Shown piece after piece: positions 36,046 through 44,800 of a DNA stretch of 64,000 nucleotides. Both the position numbers and the translations under genes were made by a program. Position 1 is the first letter of the stretch. Every line of letters starts with the position of its first letter. Under the pieces are notes generated by a model. That model was given only the letters and a program-made list of their open reading frames with translations, was not told the DNA's origin and did not search any database. The stretch is taken from assembly GCA_024279255.1 (NCBI GenBank), contig JAJRRT010000078.1, positions 1-64,000 of the forward strand, written 5' to 3'. Origin of the DNA: Deltaproteobacteria bacterium. Its GTDB lineage: Bacteria > Desulfobacterota > Desulfuromonadia > Desulfuromonadales > Geopsychrobacteraceae.

Positions 36046-36696
36046 TTAAGTCGAGGATGCATCACGTTTCTTCTTGTGCAACTCATCGCGTTTTTTTTCC
36101 AGGCAGTGCGGGCATATACCATGACTGAACAGGGCATCAGAATGTTTTGTGATGTACAATTCCAACTGATGCCAGGCGTTGCCATCATCACGAATCTGCT
36201 TGCAGTACATGCAGATTTGGAGAAGACCTTCCAAATGCTTATTTCTGGCAATTGATGCTTCAAGGTCAGCTTTTTGGCTGGTCAGCAGGTCACGTTGAGA
36301 ACATATCTCGTCCTTGGCCCGCACCACTTCGATGTGATTTTTTACCCGCAACCGTATCAGATCAATATTAACCGGCTTGACAATGTAATCGATGGCACCT
36401 GCTTCCAACCCCTTTGACTCCCCTTCTTTAGTATTCAGGGCAGTTAGAAATATGATCGGGATATGGGCTAGTCTTTCTTCTGCCTTGATGATGGCGCAAA
36501 CGTCGGCACCGTTCAGGTCCGGCATCATCATATCCAGCAGAATCAGATCTGGCACGCATTCTTTAACCTTCAGGATGGCTTGCTTGCCATCAAGGGCGCT
36601 GTCAATCTCATAATCCCCCTTAAGCGCTCCCGTCATTATCTGAATGTTGATCTCTTCATCGTCGACGATCAGTATGCGGGGTTTTTCTCTCATCAT
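36046..36696 (-). CDS. Response regulator with C-terminal Cys-pair module
   Basis: 216 residues. Receiver at about 6-125 (VDDEE, Asp in LILLDMMMPDLNG, Lys in VKPVN), a coiled coil at about 130-160, then a short module GLLQICMYCKQIRDDGN with a second Cys pair in HGICPHCL. The C-x2-C pairs and the intervening WHQLELYITKHSDALFSHG form a tail seen in many receiver and PAS proteins of this group of bacteria; a metal or redox role is plausible but unproven. No DNA-binding or enzyme domain. Lies 30 bases before the hybrid kinase gene. Confidence 0.88.
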   Translation of the reverse strand: MMREKPRILIVDDEEINIQIMTGALKGDYEIDSALDGKQAILKVKECVPDLILLDMMMPDLNGADVCAIIKAEERLAHIPIIFLTALNTKEGESKGLEAGAIDYIVKPVNIDLIRLRVKNHIEVVRAKDEICSQRDLLTSQKADLEASIARNKHLEGLLQICMYCKQIRDDGNAWHQLELYITKHSDALFSHGICPHCLEKKRDELHKKKRDASST

Positions 36697-36851
36697 CTGG
36701 ACCTCGCTCTGGGGAGTGGAGGGATACTGGCGCTACTTCACAAGTATTTCCACGCTAATAGTATTTATACAGGAAAAGAGATTGGAGTTTTCTTACATTT
36801 TCTTGCAGGTGGGGATAGAACTGACTGATTTGCCGGTGTTAGGGAGATTAA

Positions 36852-37580
36852 TTAGACACTAGATGGCAACTCGACGAGAAAGATGTAGCCGATATTTCGT
36901 CGTGCCTTGATTGGGATCATACTGTTTGGATCTGCATTCTGTACTTTTGCTCGCAGTCGGCTGATGAGGACTCCGAGACGCGCCCTTGCATAAATATCGT
37001 TTTCTTGGCCCAGCACATCGAAAATTTCCTGATATGTTACATTTTTCCCCTGAGTAGTTATGAGAAGGTGCAGAAAAATGGATTCGGACATCGTAAGCGT
37101 AACCGCCACGCCATTCGGGGTAAACAATTTGGATGCCGTTTCAATAAATCGCCAAGAGGACCGTTCGTTATGAGACCGATTGTGGCGTTTTGCTGAAAAT
37201 TGCCTGTTTGCTTTTAAGTGGTTTTTTACCCGTAACCTGACCAGGTCAATATTCAAGGGCTTGGTGAGATAGTCAATACCTCCTGCCTCAAGACCTTTCG
37301 TCTCACATTCGACGCTATCCATCGCTGTGAGGAAAATAATTGGAATGTGGGTCAGGGTTTCATCCGCCTTGAGAGTTTTACAGACCTCAAACCCATCAAT
37401 ATCTGACATCGCCACATCCAGCAGAATCAGATCCGGGAGACATTCTTTGGCCTTCCGAATAGCTTCAAAACCACAACAGGCGGTGTCGATATCATACGCA
37501 TGGCTGAGAGCCGCCTCCATAACCTGAATGTTGACCTCTTCATCATCGACAATCAATATGCGAGCTTTTTTGTCAGTCAT
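36852..37580 (-). CDS. Response regulator with winged-helix output (OmpR-type)
   Basis: 242 residues. Receiver with VDDEE, Asp in LILLDVAMSDIDG and Lys in TKPLN; it is closely related to the next gene's receiver (ARILIVDDEE-NIQ, ECLPDLILLD, GLEAG-IDY). The C-terminal half (about 150-238) reads as an OmpR/PhoB winged helix (LTMSESIFLHLLITTQGKNVTYQEIFDVLG, ARLGVLISRLRAKV, IPIKARRNIGYIFLVE). First gene of the signalling group, so it may regulate the group itself. The 155-base gap to the next gene has no clear terminator. Confidence 0.88.
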   Translation of the reverse strand: MTDKKARILIVDDEEVNIQVMEAALSHAYDIDTACCGFEAIRKAKECLPDLILLDVAMSDIDGFEVCKTLKADETLTHIPIIFLTAMDSVECETKGLEAGGIDYLTKPLNIDLVRLRVKNHLKANRQFSAKRHNRSHNERSSWRFIETASKLFTPNGVAVTLTMSESIFLHLLITTQGKNVTYQEIFDVLGQENDIYARARLGVLISRLRAKVQNADPNSMIPIKARRNIGYIFLVELPSSV

Positions 37581-38044
37581 GATTTCCTCAAGGGTTCAAT
37601 GACTGAAGCATATCATATCGGGGTTTATATTAAGTGGATCTATAATTCATGATCTGTAGCACAAAGAACGGCCTACCCGAAAGCTAGGCCGGGCCGTTCA
37701 TATTAGTTATCTCATAATGTCGTTCCCGAATTATCTTAGGACTAATAGCACACTCATCATCGAGCGAGATTTATCTCAAAATTCCTAAAAAGAAAGAATC
37801 CACAGCATACGCGTATGCCTAGTAGCCCCTCTCACCCCCTCTAAAGCCCTTCAAATGAAAACTCCGAACGGGCCACATCCCTGACCGCTGACTCATGTCA
37901 GTTAGCGGCAGCCTTGGCACTAGAACCAAATCGGCGGGAATGCGTGGGAATGCGCGGGCGCCCGTGGGATTAGTAGTGTTTATGCGGCTTTGAATGGATG
38001 TTAAAAGTGTGGGTATGAAAAATCAGTGCCAAAACGACCATAAG
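37581..38044. other. Boundary region between host signalling genes and prophage
   Basis: About 460 bases with no gene. At 37667-37698 two mutually exclusive hairpins overlap (GGCCTA/TAGGCC and AACGGCC/GGCCGTT). Direct GGGAATGCG repeats lie near 37939-37960. The left end of the Mu-like prophage should lie here, but I cannot define the terminal bases or a 5-base target duplication because the right end is outside the window. Confidence 0.45.
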
Positions 38045-38731
38045 CTATTTAGGGCTGTTTTTGTTTGTTTTAACGGTAGATTTGGCACCAGCTTTTTGTT
38101 TTGCAATATGTTTCTCAAGCATTATTCTACTTCGGCGCATCCTGGACTCCCAATCACCATGCCAACCCTGGCTGTTTGCTTTGATTGACAAATCGACTAC
38201 ATCATACGGCCTGTTCTGTTTATGTCTGATAATACAAAGTTGTTCGTACCCTTTGTGAGATGGGATGGAACCTTTGCCTTTAAAATATTTTGCCGCTTGC
38301 TCAGATATAGCGATTTGTTGTTCACAAGCAGTTATTGCCATATCGAATGATTTAACGTTGTCTCTGTCCTTGTAATAAATTTCAATTTTGTTCTGAAAAA
38401 GAAAATGCTTAATATCTATTCTATCGTTTTGCGGTAGGAGTTCTTCTGCTTTGTTTATTATTTTTATAGCTAAGCGGATATCTTTTTTTGTATTAAACCA
38501 TCCTGACAAATCACATAACAACCCTGAATGACTTCTTTGTATGTTAATGATTTTACCTTTTGTTAATGTTTCACCGGAACCATCTAGTGGGTTGAATTTA
38601 TTCTCCATATATTTTCTTTGTTTTTCAGGGAACGTTTCAAACCACCAATCAGACAGCCCCATATAGCCAATGTATCCACCAACCTTTGGCGTTTTACATA
38701 TAGATTCAACAATTTTATTAAAGAAAGACAT
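38045..38731 (-). CDS. Hypothetical accessory protein at the prophage left end
   Basis: 228 residues. I do not recognise a catalytic motif. The N-terminal part contains GYIGYMGLSDWWFETF and an EK-rich stretch up to LDGSGETLTKGKI; the C-terminal part is helical with paired repeats that look TPR-like (IKIINKAEELL, MAITACEQQIAISEQAAKYF) and ends in a Lys-rich tail. Base composition is clearly A/T-richer than the rest of the prophage, and it is transcribed leftward with the repressor, so it would be expressed in the lysogen. These are typical signs of a cargo gene; host benefit such as phage exclusion is only a hypothesis. Confidence 0.6.
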   Translation of the reverse strand: MSFFNKIVESICKTPKVGGYIGYMGLSDWWFETFPEKQRKYMENKFNPLDGSGETLTKGKIINIQRSHSGLLCDLSGWFNTKKDIRLAIKIINKAEELLPQNDRIDIKHFLFQNKIEIYYKDRDNVKSFDMAITACEQQIAISEQAAKYFKGKGSIPSHKGYEQLCIIRHKQNRPYDVVDLSIKANSQGWHGDWESRMRRSRIMLEKHIAKQKAGAKSTVKTNKNSPK

Positions 38732-38758
38732 ATTTTCGCCCCCACTTTGTTTGTGTAT

Positions 38759-39244
38759 TTATTCAGGCAAAGCCAGCTTAACCAAGCTCTCAATATTTTG
38801 TTCCATCGTGTCACGCCTGAACTTAGCGCTATCAATGAAATTACGACTATAGAAGCGATGTAATGTTGTAATTAACTTCATCATTCTATCTGCATTTATT
38901 TCACTTCTGCGTTCACCCAGCTTTTCTTCCAGAATTTCTTTAATCAATTCAAGAGTGTCTTCACTGACAACCAGTTCACCTTTCGCCCCCAGGCTTTCGG
39001 GCGCGATCGGTGCGGGGCTCTCGCTGGCAGTAAAGCCTTTCATCGGACCTTTCCCGGTTAGGAGCCAGGATGGATTTATATCTGAATGCAGATCTAATAT
39101 TTTTATAAGAAAATCATGTGGTGGAGGGGTAATCCCTTTTTCATAATTAACAAGCGTGTTTCGACTAACACCAAGAAGTGGAGCATATTTTTCCCGTGAG
39201 GTGCCCCCTCTTATGCCCAGCAGTCTTTCACCAATATTTTGCAT
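38759..39244 (-). CDS. Prophage repressor, XRE helix-turn-helix
   Basis: 161 residues from ATG 39244 (a GTG at 39256 is possible; neither has a strong ribosome site). Helix-turn-helix near 5-60: IGERLLGIRG, YAPLLGVSRNTLVNYEKGITPP, then INPSWLLTGKGPM, typical of CI-like repressors of transposable phages. A Ser/Pro/Ala-rich hinge follows, and a helical C-terminus (VSEDTLELIKEILEEKLG) likely for oligomerisation. No LexA-like protease domain is visible, so SOS cleavage is unlikely. Divergent from the early genes across a region with repeated GGTTGC sites. Confidence 0.85.
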   Translation of the reverse strand: MQNIGERLLGIRGGTSREKYAPLLGVSRNTLVNYEKGITPPPHDFLIKILDLHSDINPSWLLTGKGPMKGFTASESPAPIAPESLGAKGELVVSEDTLELIKEILEEKLGERRSEINADRMMKLITTLHRFYSRNFIDSAKFRRDTMEQNIESLVKLALPE

Positions 39245-39262
39245 ATAAGAGCCCACTATTCA

Positions 39263-39431
39263 GGTTGCGATTACATTCACACTAAGTCGCAACCTCGACC
39301 CTCTCTTTTCAGAGCGGTTGCATGTGTCTATAAGTATCTATAATTACTCAGACTTATAAAAATTGCGCAGCAAAAGAGTCGCAACCCAAGTTGCAACCAA
39401 AATTATAGTTGACAACCGAAATATTGGTTGC
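39263..39431. promoter_or_regulatory. Repressor/Ner operator region with repeated TCGCAACC sites
   Basis: At least six sites share the core G(C/A)AACC or its complement GGTTGC: 39263-39270 (GGTTGCGA), 39287-39294 (TCGCAACC), 39316-39322 (GGTTGCA), 39379-39386 (TCGCAACC), 39391-39398 (TTGCAACC) and 39426-39431 (GGTTGC). The first two form a perfect inverted repeat with a 16-base spacer. Their place between divergent repressor and early genes fits operators that set the lysis-lysogeny choice. Confidence 0.7.
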
Positions 39432-39444
39432 TACATTTGTACAC

Positions 39445-39720
39445 ATGAAGACACAGCGACCCCCAAAAAATCCCACTCAAACGTGGGCATGGATCATCTA
39501 CCAGTTGTCACTGCGTGGATCGAACCTGTCAGCTATCGCCCGCACCGAAGGCGTCACTCGCTATGCGGTGTATAAGGCGTCTTTTCGCCATTACATCCGG
39601 ATGGAAAAAGCTATTGCCAAGGCGCTTGATTTAACCCCATGCCAGTTGTGGCCAAACCGCTATCCAGAATGCGCCAGAAACTGCATCCATCATAGCGAAC
39701 AGACCAAGGCTGTGCAATGA
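39445..39720 (+). CDS. Ner-like DNA-binding protein
   Basis: 91 residues from ATG 39445; an earlier in-frame ATG at 39409 would place the start inside the operators. The central part (WAWIIYQLSLRGSNLSAIARTEGVTRYAV) and the ending of the domain in LTPCQLWPNRY match the Ner/Nlp family, in which a Trp-Pro-(S/N)-Arg-Tyr motif closes the helix-turn-helix. In Mu, Ner shuts down early and repressor transcription. First rightward early gene; overlaps the next gene by four bases. Confidence 0.82.
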   Translation: MKTQRPPKNPTQTWAWIIYQLSLRGSNLSAIARTEGVTRYAVYKASFRHYIRMEKAIAKALDLTPCQLWPNRYPECARNCIHHSEQTKAVQ

Positions 39721-40184
39721 CAAAGCCGCGCAAAAGAATCGTCACTGATCCGAACCAGCTGAGCCTGTTCGATCTGTTGCAGCAAGAGCGCGACGAGCGG
39801 CTACAAACTACGCCGGGGCGCATGTGCTGCAGCAGTCGGTTAAAGGTTGCAGTTCTTGCCGCGATCAAGGCGGCGCCAAAGAGCCGCGAAACCATCGCTG
39901 ATGACATGAGTGGACTCACCGGCCAGGCAGTCACAGTGAATAATATTAACAGCTGGATCGCCGAAAGCCACCCGCACCGTATACCGGCCGAGCTGGTCCC
40001 GGCGCTGTGCGAAGCGACGGGGAGTATCGAGCCGATTAGAGTGCTGGCCGAAACGGCGGGGGTGTTTACATTGCCAGGGGTCGATGCCCTGCGTAGCGAG
40101 GTGCAAAAGCTGCGCGAAGAAGAACGCAAGATCAGCGCTGAACGCCGACGTCGTGAACTCTTTCTCCGTGAAATCGAGGGTTGA
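39717..40184 (+). CDS. Phage early protein, probable DNA-binding
   Basis: 155 residues. N-terminal basic segment with DPNQLSLFDLLQ, then a helix-turn-helix-like region (IADDMSGLTGQAVTVNNINSW and ELVPALCEATGS), and a charged C-terminal coiled coil (VQKLREEERKISAERRRRELFLREI). Similar proteins accompany MuA in transposable phages, but I do not know the function. Coupled to the Ner-like gene by an ATGA overlap. Confidence 0.7.
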   Translation: MTKPRKRIVTDPNQLSLFDLLQQERDERLQTTPGRMCCSSRLKVAVLAAIKAAPKSRETIADDMSGLTGQAVTVNNINSWIAESHPHRIPAELVPALCEATGSIEPIRVLAETAGVFTLPGVDALRSEVQKLREEERKISAERRRRELFLREIEG

Positions 40185-40185
40185 T

Positions 40186-40662
40186 ATGAATGATCTGATG
40201 ACGATTGCCGGTCGAATAAAAGAAGTGCGTGCCAACAAAACCCAACAGGCATTCGCTGCCCCAATGAAGGCCCACCTTAATACTATTGGCCGCTGGGAGC
40301 GCGGCGAAAGGGTACCAGATCATAGGGACTTGCTTAAGATCCTGGAATCTAATCCCGACATCTCCCCCGCCTGGCTGCTGGCCGGTGAAGGGCCCATGTA
40401 TCGACTGCACCGCGCTGATTCTGGCGCAGAAAAAGCCATTGACTGGATTTTATTGCAACTCTGCGAACTAAAACAGATGACACTCGCATTTTCCGAGGCT
40501 GTCAGGCAAGGAGATGAGTCCGGTAAACCCAAACTCGACAATTATCGGCTCTACGGGGTCTTGCTGCAAAAAATCGAAGAGATCACCACGGCGGTCGATA
40601 GCGTTCAAAAGAACGTCAGCGGCGAGCAAAACGCATCCAGGAATGAAGGAGGTCACTCATGA
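40186..40662 (+). CDS. XRE-family phage regulator
   Basis: 158 residues from ATG 40186, one base after the previous stop. Helix-turn-helix: IAGRIKEVRANKTQQAFAAPM, HLNTIGRWERGERVP, then NPDISPAWLLAGEGPMYR, the same WLL-x-G-x-GPM closing motif as in the repressor 900 bases to the left. The rest is helical. A second regulator of the same type, reading with the early genes, may act as an antagonist of the repressor. Its stop overlaps the transposase start by four bases. Confidence 0.75.
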   Translation: MNDLMTIAGRIKEVRANKTQQAFAAPMKAHLNTIGRWERGERVPDHRDLLKILESNPDISPAWLLAGEGPMYRLHRADSGAEKAIDWILLQLCELKQMTLAFSEAVRQGDESGKPKLDNYRLYGVLLQKIEEITTAVDSVQKNVSGEQNASRNEGGHS

Positions 40663-42767
40663 TCGTCAGCGTCGCTGATATCGCCAAGGCCCTGAGCGTC
40701 TCCGGCCAAGCCATCCGCAAGCGGCTGACCAAAGATGAATGGCAGCCAGAGACCGAGCGCGGCAAGGGTGGCTCTCACCTTTTTAAGCTGGATAAATTGC
40801 CGATGAGGGATGGCGACCGGCTGAAAATCAAAAATTATCTACTCGATCAGCAGATAGCCGCACTGCCAGAAACCTGCTGCCCGCTCCCGGCGATCAAAAC
40901 AAACAACGCCCTGGTGGTTGCCGAGGATCTCCCCGCTCCGGCATCTCTTGCCAAGTGGCAACGCGACACCATGGACGCACGTTTCCAAATATTGATGATT
41001 GTTGACCAGTTGGCCCAGACTACCAGCCTCAACAAGGCCATCGATCGGGTTATCGATCAGTCTAAGAATGGACTACTCCCCGAGAATGTCGCGGCGCTGA
41101 TCCAGATCGCCAATGCTCGCAGCGGCAAAGGCGAAGGTGAAGGCAAGCGCACACTCAGCCGCCGTACCCTGTTTCGCTGGCGTGAACTGCGTGCGATCGG
41201 CACCACCGCGGTGGCCCCGGTTGAATTGAAAAAACGTCCAATCCCCGCTTGGGCTCCATTGTTTCTTAAGTGTTACCAGCGCCCGCAAAAGCCATCTGTG
41301 CCGATGGCGCTTGAAACCTTAGAAACCGTCATCACCGCCGATATCCCAATGCCGAGCGAATCACAGGCGCGGCGTTTTTTGAACAAAATGAGCAAGGTCG
41401 ACCGTGAAAAAGGGCGCCGCAGCCATAAAGAAATGCGCGCCCTCAAGCCCTACCGCCAACGCGACACCAGCGATCTGTTACCGCTCGATGTTTGCCAGTG
41501 CGACGGGCACAGCTTTAAGGCCCGCATCGCCCACCCGGTGCATGGTAAGCCCTTTCACCCGGAGGTTTGCGCGGTGATCGACGCCGCCACTCGCGTGGTG
41601 ATCGGCTGGTCGGCTGGCTTGGCCGAAAGTGCGCAGACCGTCGCCGACGCCCTGCGTCACGCCATCGACGTCAACCCCAACAACGAGCGCGGCGGCATCC
41701 CCGCGATCTTCTACACCGATCCCGGCAGCGGCAATAAAGCCAAGGTCAACGCAAACCCAGTGTTCGGGCGTTATGCGCGGCTTGGTATCACCTTTAAGAC
41801 TGGCATTGTCGGCAACAGTCAGGCGCGTGGTCTGGTTGAGCGCCTTCAGCAATCGCTCTGGATCAAGGCTGCCAAGCAGCTACCCACCTTCACCGGCAAA
41901 GATATGGACAGCAGCGTTGAGCACAAGACCTACAAGCTGCTTATGTCCGACGTGCGCGGCACGACCAACAGCAACAAGCTGCCCAGCTGGCCTCAGTTTC
42001 TCGACCTGTGTCAGCAGGCGGTCGACCGTTACAACAACACTCCACATAGCAGCTTGCCGAAGATCACCGACCAAAACGGCAAGCGCCGCTACATGACACC
42101 TAACGAAATGTACGACAGCTTTACCGCCACCGGTTGGCTACCCTCCACCGTCGATCAGCAAGAACTCGCCGACCTATTTCGCCCACGGGTGCAGGTTAAA
42201 ACCTTTCGCGGCAACGTGCGGCTGTTCGGCAACATCTACAGCAACAGCGCATTGCAACACCACAACCGCGAGCAGGTGTTTGTCGAGTATGAGCCACAGA
42301 ATGGCCAGTTTGTTTACGTGCGCGATATGGATGACAGGCTGATCTGCAAGGCCGAATTCGAAGCCAATAAATCCAGCATGTTCCCAGTCAGCGCCATTGA
42401 GGACGCGACTGAAAAAAGAACATCCGGTCAGCTCAAACGCCTGGCCTACAAACAAGACAATGTACTGGATGAACGACGCGGCGTGACCGAGATTTTCCAA
42501 AGCCCGTTGCTTATCGCCGAGGCACAAGCCCAGGCCACCGCCGAGCTGATGCAACTCGAAGCCGAAGACGCCAACGTCACCAAGCTACCGACCGACAATG
42601 CCGGACGGTTCAATTTGTACCGCAAGCTGACGGGCTTAAAGACCGCAGGCGAAGAGCTAGATCCAGACGAAGCCGAATGGTTGACCAAATATCTACAGAG
42701 TTCAGAAGGCAAATCAATGGTGGAGTTTGATCATGACTTTGGGTTGGACACCGCTAAAAACAACTAA
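40659..42767 (+). CDS. MuA-type DDE transposase
   Basis: 702 residues (MuA is about 660). The N-terminal winged helix (VADIAKALSVSGQAIRKRL, EWQPETERGKGG) binds enhancer-like sites. The catalytic core shows the triad: Asp in DVCQCDGHSF, Asp in IFYTDPGSGNK, and Glu in QARGLVERLQQ. The beta-barrel and C-terminal parts follow (PNEMYDSF, VYVRDMD-like), with a helical tail near 650-700 for MuB and ClpX contacts. It joins phage ends to target DNA for replicative transposition. Intact. Confidence 0.95.
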   Translation: MIVSVADIAKALSVSGQAIRKRLTKDEWQPETERGKGGSHLFKLDKLPMRDGDRLKIKNYLLDQQIAALPETCCPLPAIKTNNALVVAEDLPAPASLAKWQRDTMDARFQILMIVDQLAQTTSLNKAIDRVIDQSKNGLLPENVAALIQIANARSGKGEGEGKRTLSRRTLFRWRELRAIGTTAVAPVELKKRPIPAWAPLFLKCYQRPQKPSVPMALETLETVITADIPMPSESQARRFLNKMSKVDREKGRRSHKEMRALKPYRQRDTSDLLPLDVCQCDGHSFKARIAHPVHGKPFHPEVCAVIDAATRVVIGWSAGLAESAQTVADALRHAIDVNPNNERGGIPAIFYTDPGSGNKAKVNANPVFGRYARLGITFKTGIVGNSQARGLVERLQQSLWIKAAKQLPTFTGKDMDSSVEHKTYKLLMSDVRGTTNSNKLPSWPQFLDLCQQAVDRYNNTPHSSLPKITDQNGKRRYMTPNEMYDSFTATGWLPSTVDQQELADLFRPRVQVKTFRGNVRLFGNIYSNSALQHHNREQVFVEYEPQNGQFVYVRDMDDRLICKAEFEANKSSMFPVSAIEDATEKRTSGQLKRLAYKQDNVLDERRGVTEIFQSPLLIAEAQAQATAELMQLEAEDANVTKLPTDNAGRFNLYRKLTGLKTAGEELDPDEAEWLTKYLQSSEGKSMVEFDHDFGLDTAKNN

Positions 42768-42828
42768 AGCGGCGCTGCAACGCCGCTTCAACTGCCCATA
42801 AACGGGCCATTCCTTAGGAGGATTTATC

Positions 42829-43566
42829 GTGCCACACAATCACCAGATCGTCAACAGCATCGCCCCGTTAACCAACGTGGCCATGCTCCACGCCGCGACC
42901 AAGCGGGCGCAGACCTACTGCCGCGAGAACGGCGGCATGTTTGTGGTCTTTCACGGTCACGCCGGGTACGGCAAGACCACCGCTTGTAACTATGTACGAG
43001 GCAAAGAGCGTGGATACCGTGTTGAGTGCTGCGACCACTGGGGCCGCAAAGCAGTATTGCAAGCCATTCTTTATGAAATGAGCATACCGGCGGCACACAA
43101 TATCAACGACATGTTTAACCAGGTTGTCGACCAGTTGCGCAACTCAGGCCGCACCCTGTTTCTGGATGAAGCCGACCATCTGGCCAAGAACAGCTGTATC
43201 GAGATGGTGCGCGGCATCATGGACAAATCCCGCATCGTCGTTGTGCTGTCTGGCGAAGAGATGCTGCCCCGCAAGCTAGAGCGCTGGGAGCGCATCCACA
43301 GCCGCATTCTTGAGCCCGTCGCCGCCCTGCCTTCGAGCCTTGAGGATCTCGGCCACCTTGCCCGCCTTTATTGCCCAGGGATAGAGATCGCCAACGACTG
43401 GCTCACAGAGCTGCACATCCAGACAGGTGGCAACACCAGGCGCGTTGTCGTCAACCTGAACCGTGCTCGCAATGAAGCCGAAGTTATTGGAGATATCAAC
43501 CTGAAAGGCTGGGGCAATCGCGGCTGGTACACCGGCAAAAGCCCTTCCCCCAGAAGGGCGGTGTGA
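42829..43566 (+). CDS. MuB-type AAA+ ATPase
   Basis: 245 residues. GTG start preceded by AGGAGG. Walker A FHGHAGYGKTTACN near 40, Walker B RTLFLDEADHL near 112, sensor-like VVVLSGEEML, and an arginine-rich lid region (RWERIHSRI). MuB-type proteins bind target DNA, deliver it to the transposase and give target immunity. Shorter than MuB itself (312), lacking the N-terminal helix-turn-helix, as in B3/D3112-type phages. 61 bases after the transposase gene. Confidence 0.9.
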   Translation: MPHNHQIVNSIAPLTNVAMLHAATKRAQTYCRENGGMFVVFHGHAGYGKTTACNYVRGKERGYRVECCDHWGRKAVLQAILYEMSIPAAHNINDMFNQVVDQLRNSGRTLFLDEADHLAKNSCIEMVRGIMDKSRIVVVLSGEEMLPRKLERWERIHSRILEPVAALPSSLEDLGHLARLYCPGIEIANDWLTELHIQTGGNTRRVVVNLNRARNEAEVIGDINLKGWGNRGWYTGKSPSPRRAV

Positions 43567-43568
43567 GC

Positions 43569-44150
43569 ATGGCGCGCAAACCTGCAAATACCATTTCACC
43601 GCTTGAAACACGCGATGCGCTCTGGGCCAGTATCCGTGCATTTGAACGCCCCTTCACCAGCCGTGAACTGCGTTACGAAACCCGCTGCAGCACGAGTCAA
43701 ACCGGTGATTTTTTAAAAGGGCTGACTGCAGCCGGGTATCTAACGACAGAGAAAGATCCAACCTATAACGGACCGATCGCGCGAAACATCTACACGTTGA
43801 TCTGGGATTGTGGCGTTGACGCGCCCCGTGTCCGCCGCGATGGCAGCGAAGTAACTCAGGGTCGAGGCCGCGAACAGATGTGGGAAACCATGCGCACATT
43901 GAACAGATTTACGGCCAGAGATATCCACATTTTCGGAAGTACCGATGATCACCAGATCAAGCTGAGCGAAGCCAAAGACTACTGTTTTCATCTGGCAAAA
44001 GCCGGGTACTTAAAAGGAGACGTCAAAGGATACCTCCTGGTTAAACGGACAGGCCCGAAACCGCCAATGATCCAGCGCACTAAACAGGTTTTTGACCCAA
44101 ACTTAAATGAGATCGTCTGGCGCGAAGGAGTCACAAATGACAACAAGTGA
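43569..44150 (+). CDS. Phage protein with two winged-helix repeats
   Basis: 193 residues from ATG 43569 (a GTG two codons earlier is possible). Two similar blocks are visible: RDALWASIRAFERPFTSREL...LTAAGYL and REQMWETMRTLNRFTARDI...LAKAGYL, each followed by a short beta wing. This pattern is a tandem winged helix, suggesting sequence-specific DNA binding or a role beside transposase. The exact function is unknown to me. It overlaps the next gene by 14 bases. Confidence 0.7.
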   Translation: MARKPANTISPLETRDALWASIRAFERPFTSRELRYETRCSTSQTGDFLKGLTAAGYLTTEKDPTYNGPIARNIYTLIWDCGVDAPRVRRDGSEVTQGRGREQMWETMRTLNRFTARDIHIFGSTDDHQIKLSEAKDYCFHLAKAGYLKGDVKGYLLVKRTGPKPPMIQRTKQVFDPNLNEIVWREGVTNDNK

Positions 44151-44460
44151 TCGTTTAGAAATGGCCCGCAAAGCGGTTGAAGACCATGGCCAGTCCGAAG
44201 TTGCACGGCGCATAGGTCGCAGCCCCAGTGCCCTGTCTCAAGTGCTATCCGGCAAGTATGGCGGCAATCCAGAGATCATCCTTGAGCTGATCGAAGCTGA
44301 GTTCTCGGCAACAACAATTCTCTGCCCCGTCATGGGCGAGGTTCACCTGTCTGACTGCCTAGAAGCCAGACGCCGCGCAGAGATGCCTTTTTTCCCTAGT
44401 AGCAGTCAAGCAGCAGAGCTTCACCGGCTCTGCCCACACTGCAAAGGAGTCAACAAATGA
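44137..44460 (+). CDS. Helix-turn-helix phage protein with Cys motif
   Basis: 107 residues from ATG 44137, with AAGGAG upstream. The N-terminal helix-turn-helix (EVARRIGRSPSALSQVLSGKYGGNP) is followed by a region with four Cys (ILCPVMG, LSDCLEARRR, LCPHCKG), so probably a small zinc site. This fusion is often seen in transposable phages after the MuB gene. Function not known. Its stop overlaps the next small gene (ATGA). Confidence 0.75.
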   Translation: MTTSDRLEMARKAVEDHGQSEVARRIGRSPSALSQVLSGKYGGNPEIILELIEAEFSATTILCPVMGEVHLSDCLEARRRAEMPFFPSSSQAAELHRLCPHCKGVNK

Positions 44461-44594
44461 TCCACCTTTTCAGCCTGTTTGTCGGTGCCGTTTTCGGGGC
44501 CCTACTCACCGTCATCGTCATGAGTCTCGCACTCATTCGCCAGGACAACCGCCATCTCGAACAGCTCAGGGAGGCCAACAATGAGAATCGCTGA
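44457..44594 (+). CDS. Small single-span membrane protein (45 residues)
   Basis: Starts in an ATGA overlap with the previous gene and overlaps the next by 14 bases, so coupling supports it being real. The product is one hydrophobic segment (LFSLFVGAVFGALLTVIVMSLAL within residues 4-26), then a charged tail with RQDNRHLEQLREANNENR. No known family recognised; similar one-pass proteins are common in phage early regions. Confidence 0.6.
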   Translation: MIHLFSLFVGAVFGALLTVIVMSLALIRQDNRHLEQLREANNENR

Positions 44595-44775
44595 GGAAAC
44601 CCTTAACCATCTAGCGGACACCTATCTCAAAGCCGATCTCGGTCGCGTCTTGAAGGTCAGCTTCTACCACTACGCCCAGCGGCCGCAGCACTATAACGAC
44701 CTGCACCGCGCCCTGCAAAAAGGCGAAGGCATCAACATCACCAACGGCCAGCCCCGGCTCGCAATCGTCCATTAA
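44581..44775 (+). CDS. Small phage protein (64 residues)
   Basis: ATG inside the end of the previous gene with AGGGAGG upstream. The product is soluble, with ETLNHLADTYLKADLGRVLKV and a Gln/His-rich middle. I do not recognise it. Placed between a membrane peptide and a DUF3164-type gene. Confidence 0.55.
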   Translation: MRIAEETLNHLADTYLKADLGRVLKVSFYHYAQRPQHYNDLHRALQKGEGINITNGQPRLAIVH

Positions 44776-44800
44776 ACCGAGATTCAAGGAGAGTTGAATC

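Noticed and set aside
37939-37970. GGGAATGCG direct repeats as prophage end
   Set aside because: Transposable phage ends carry TG/CA termini with transposase sites spread over about 150 bases; the right end is not in the window, so no match can be made.
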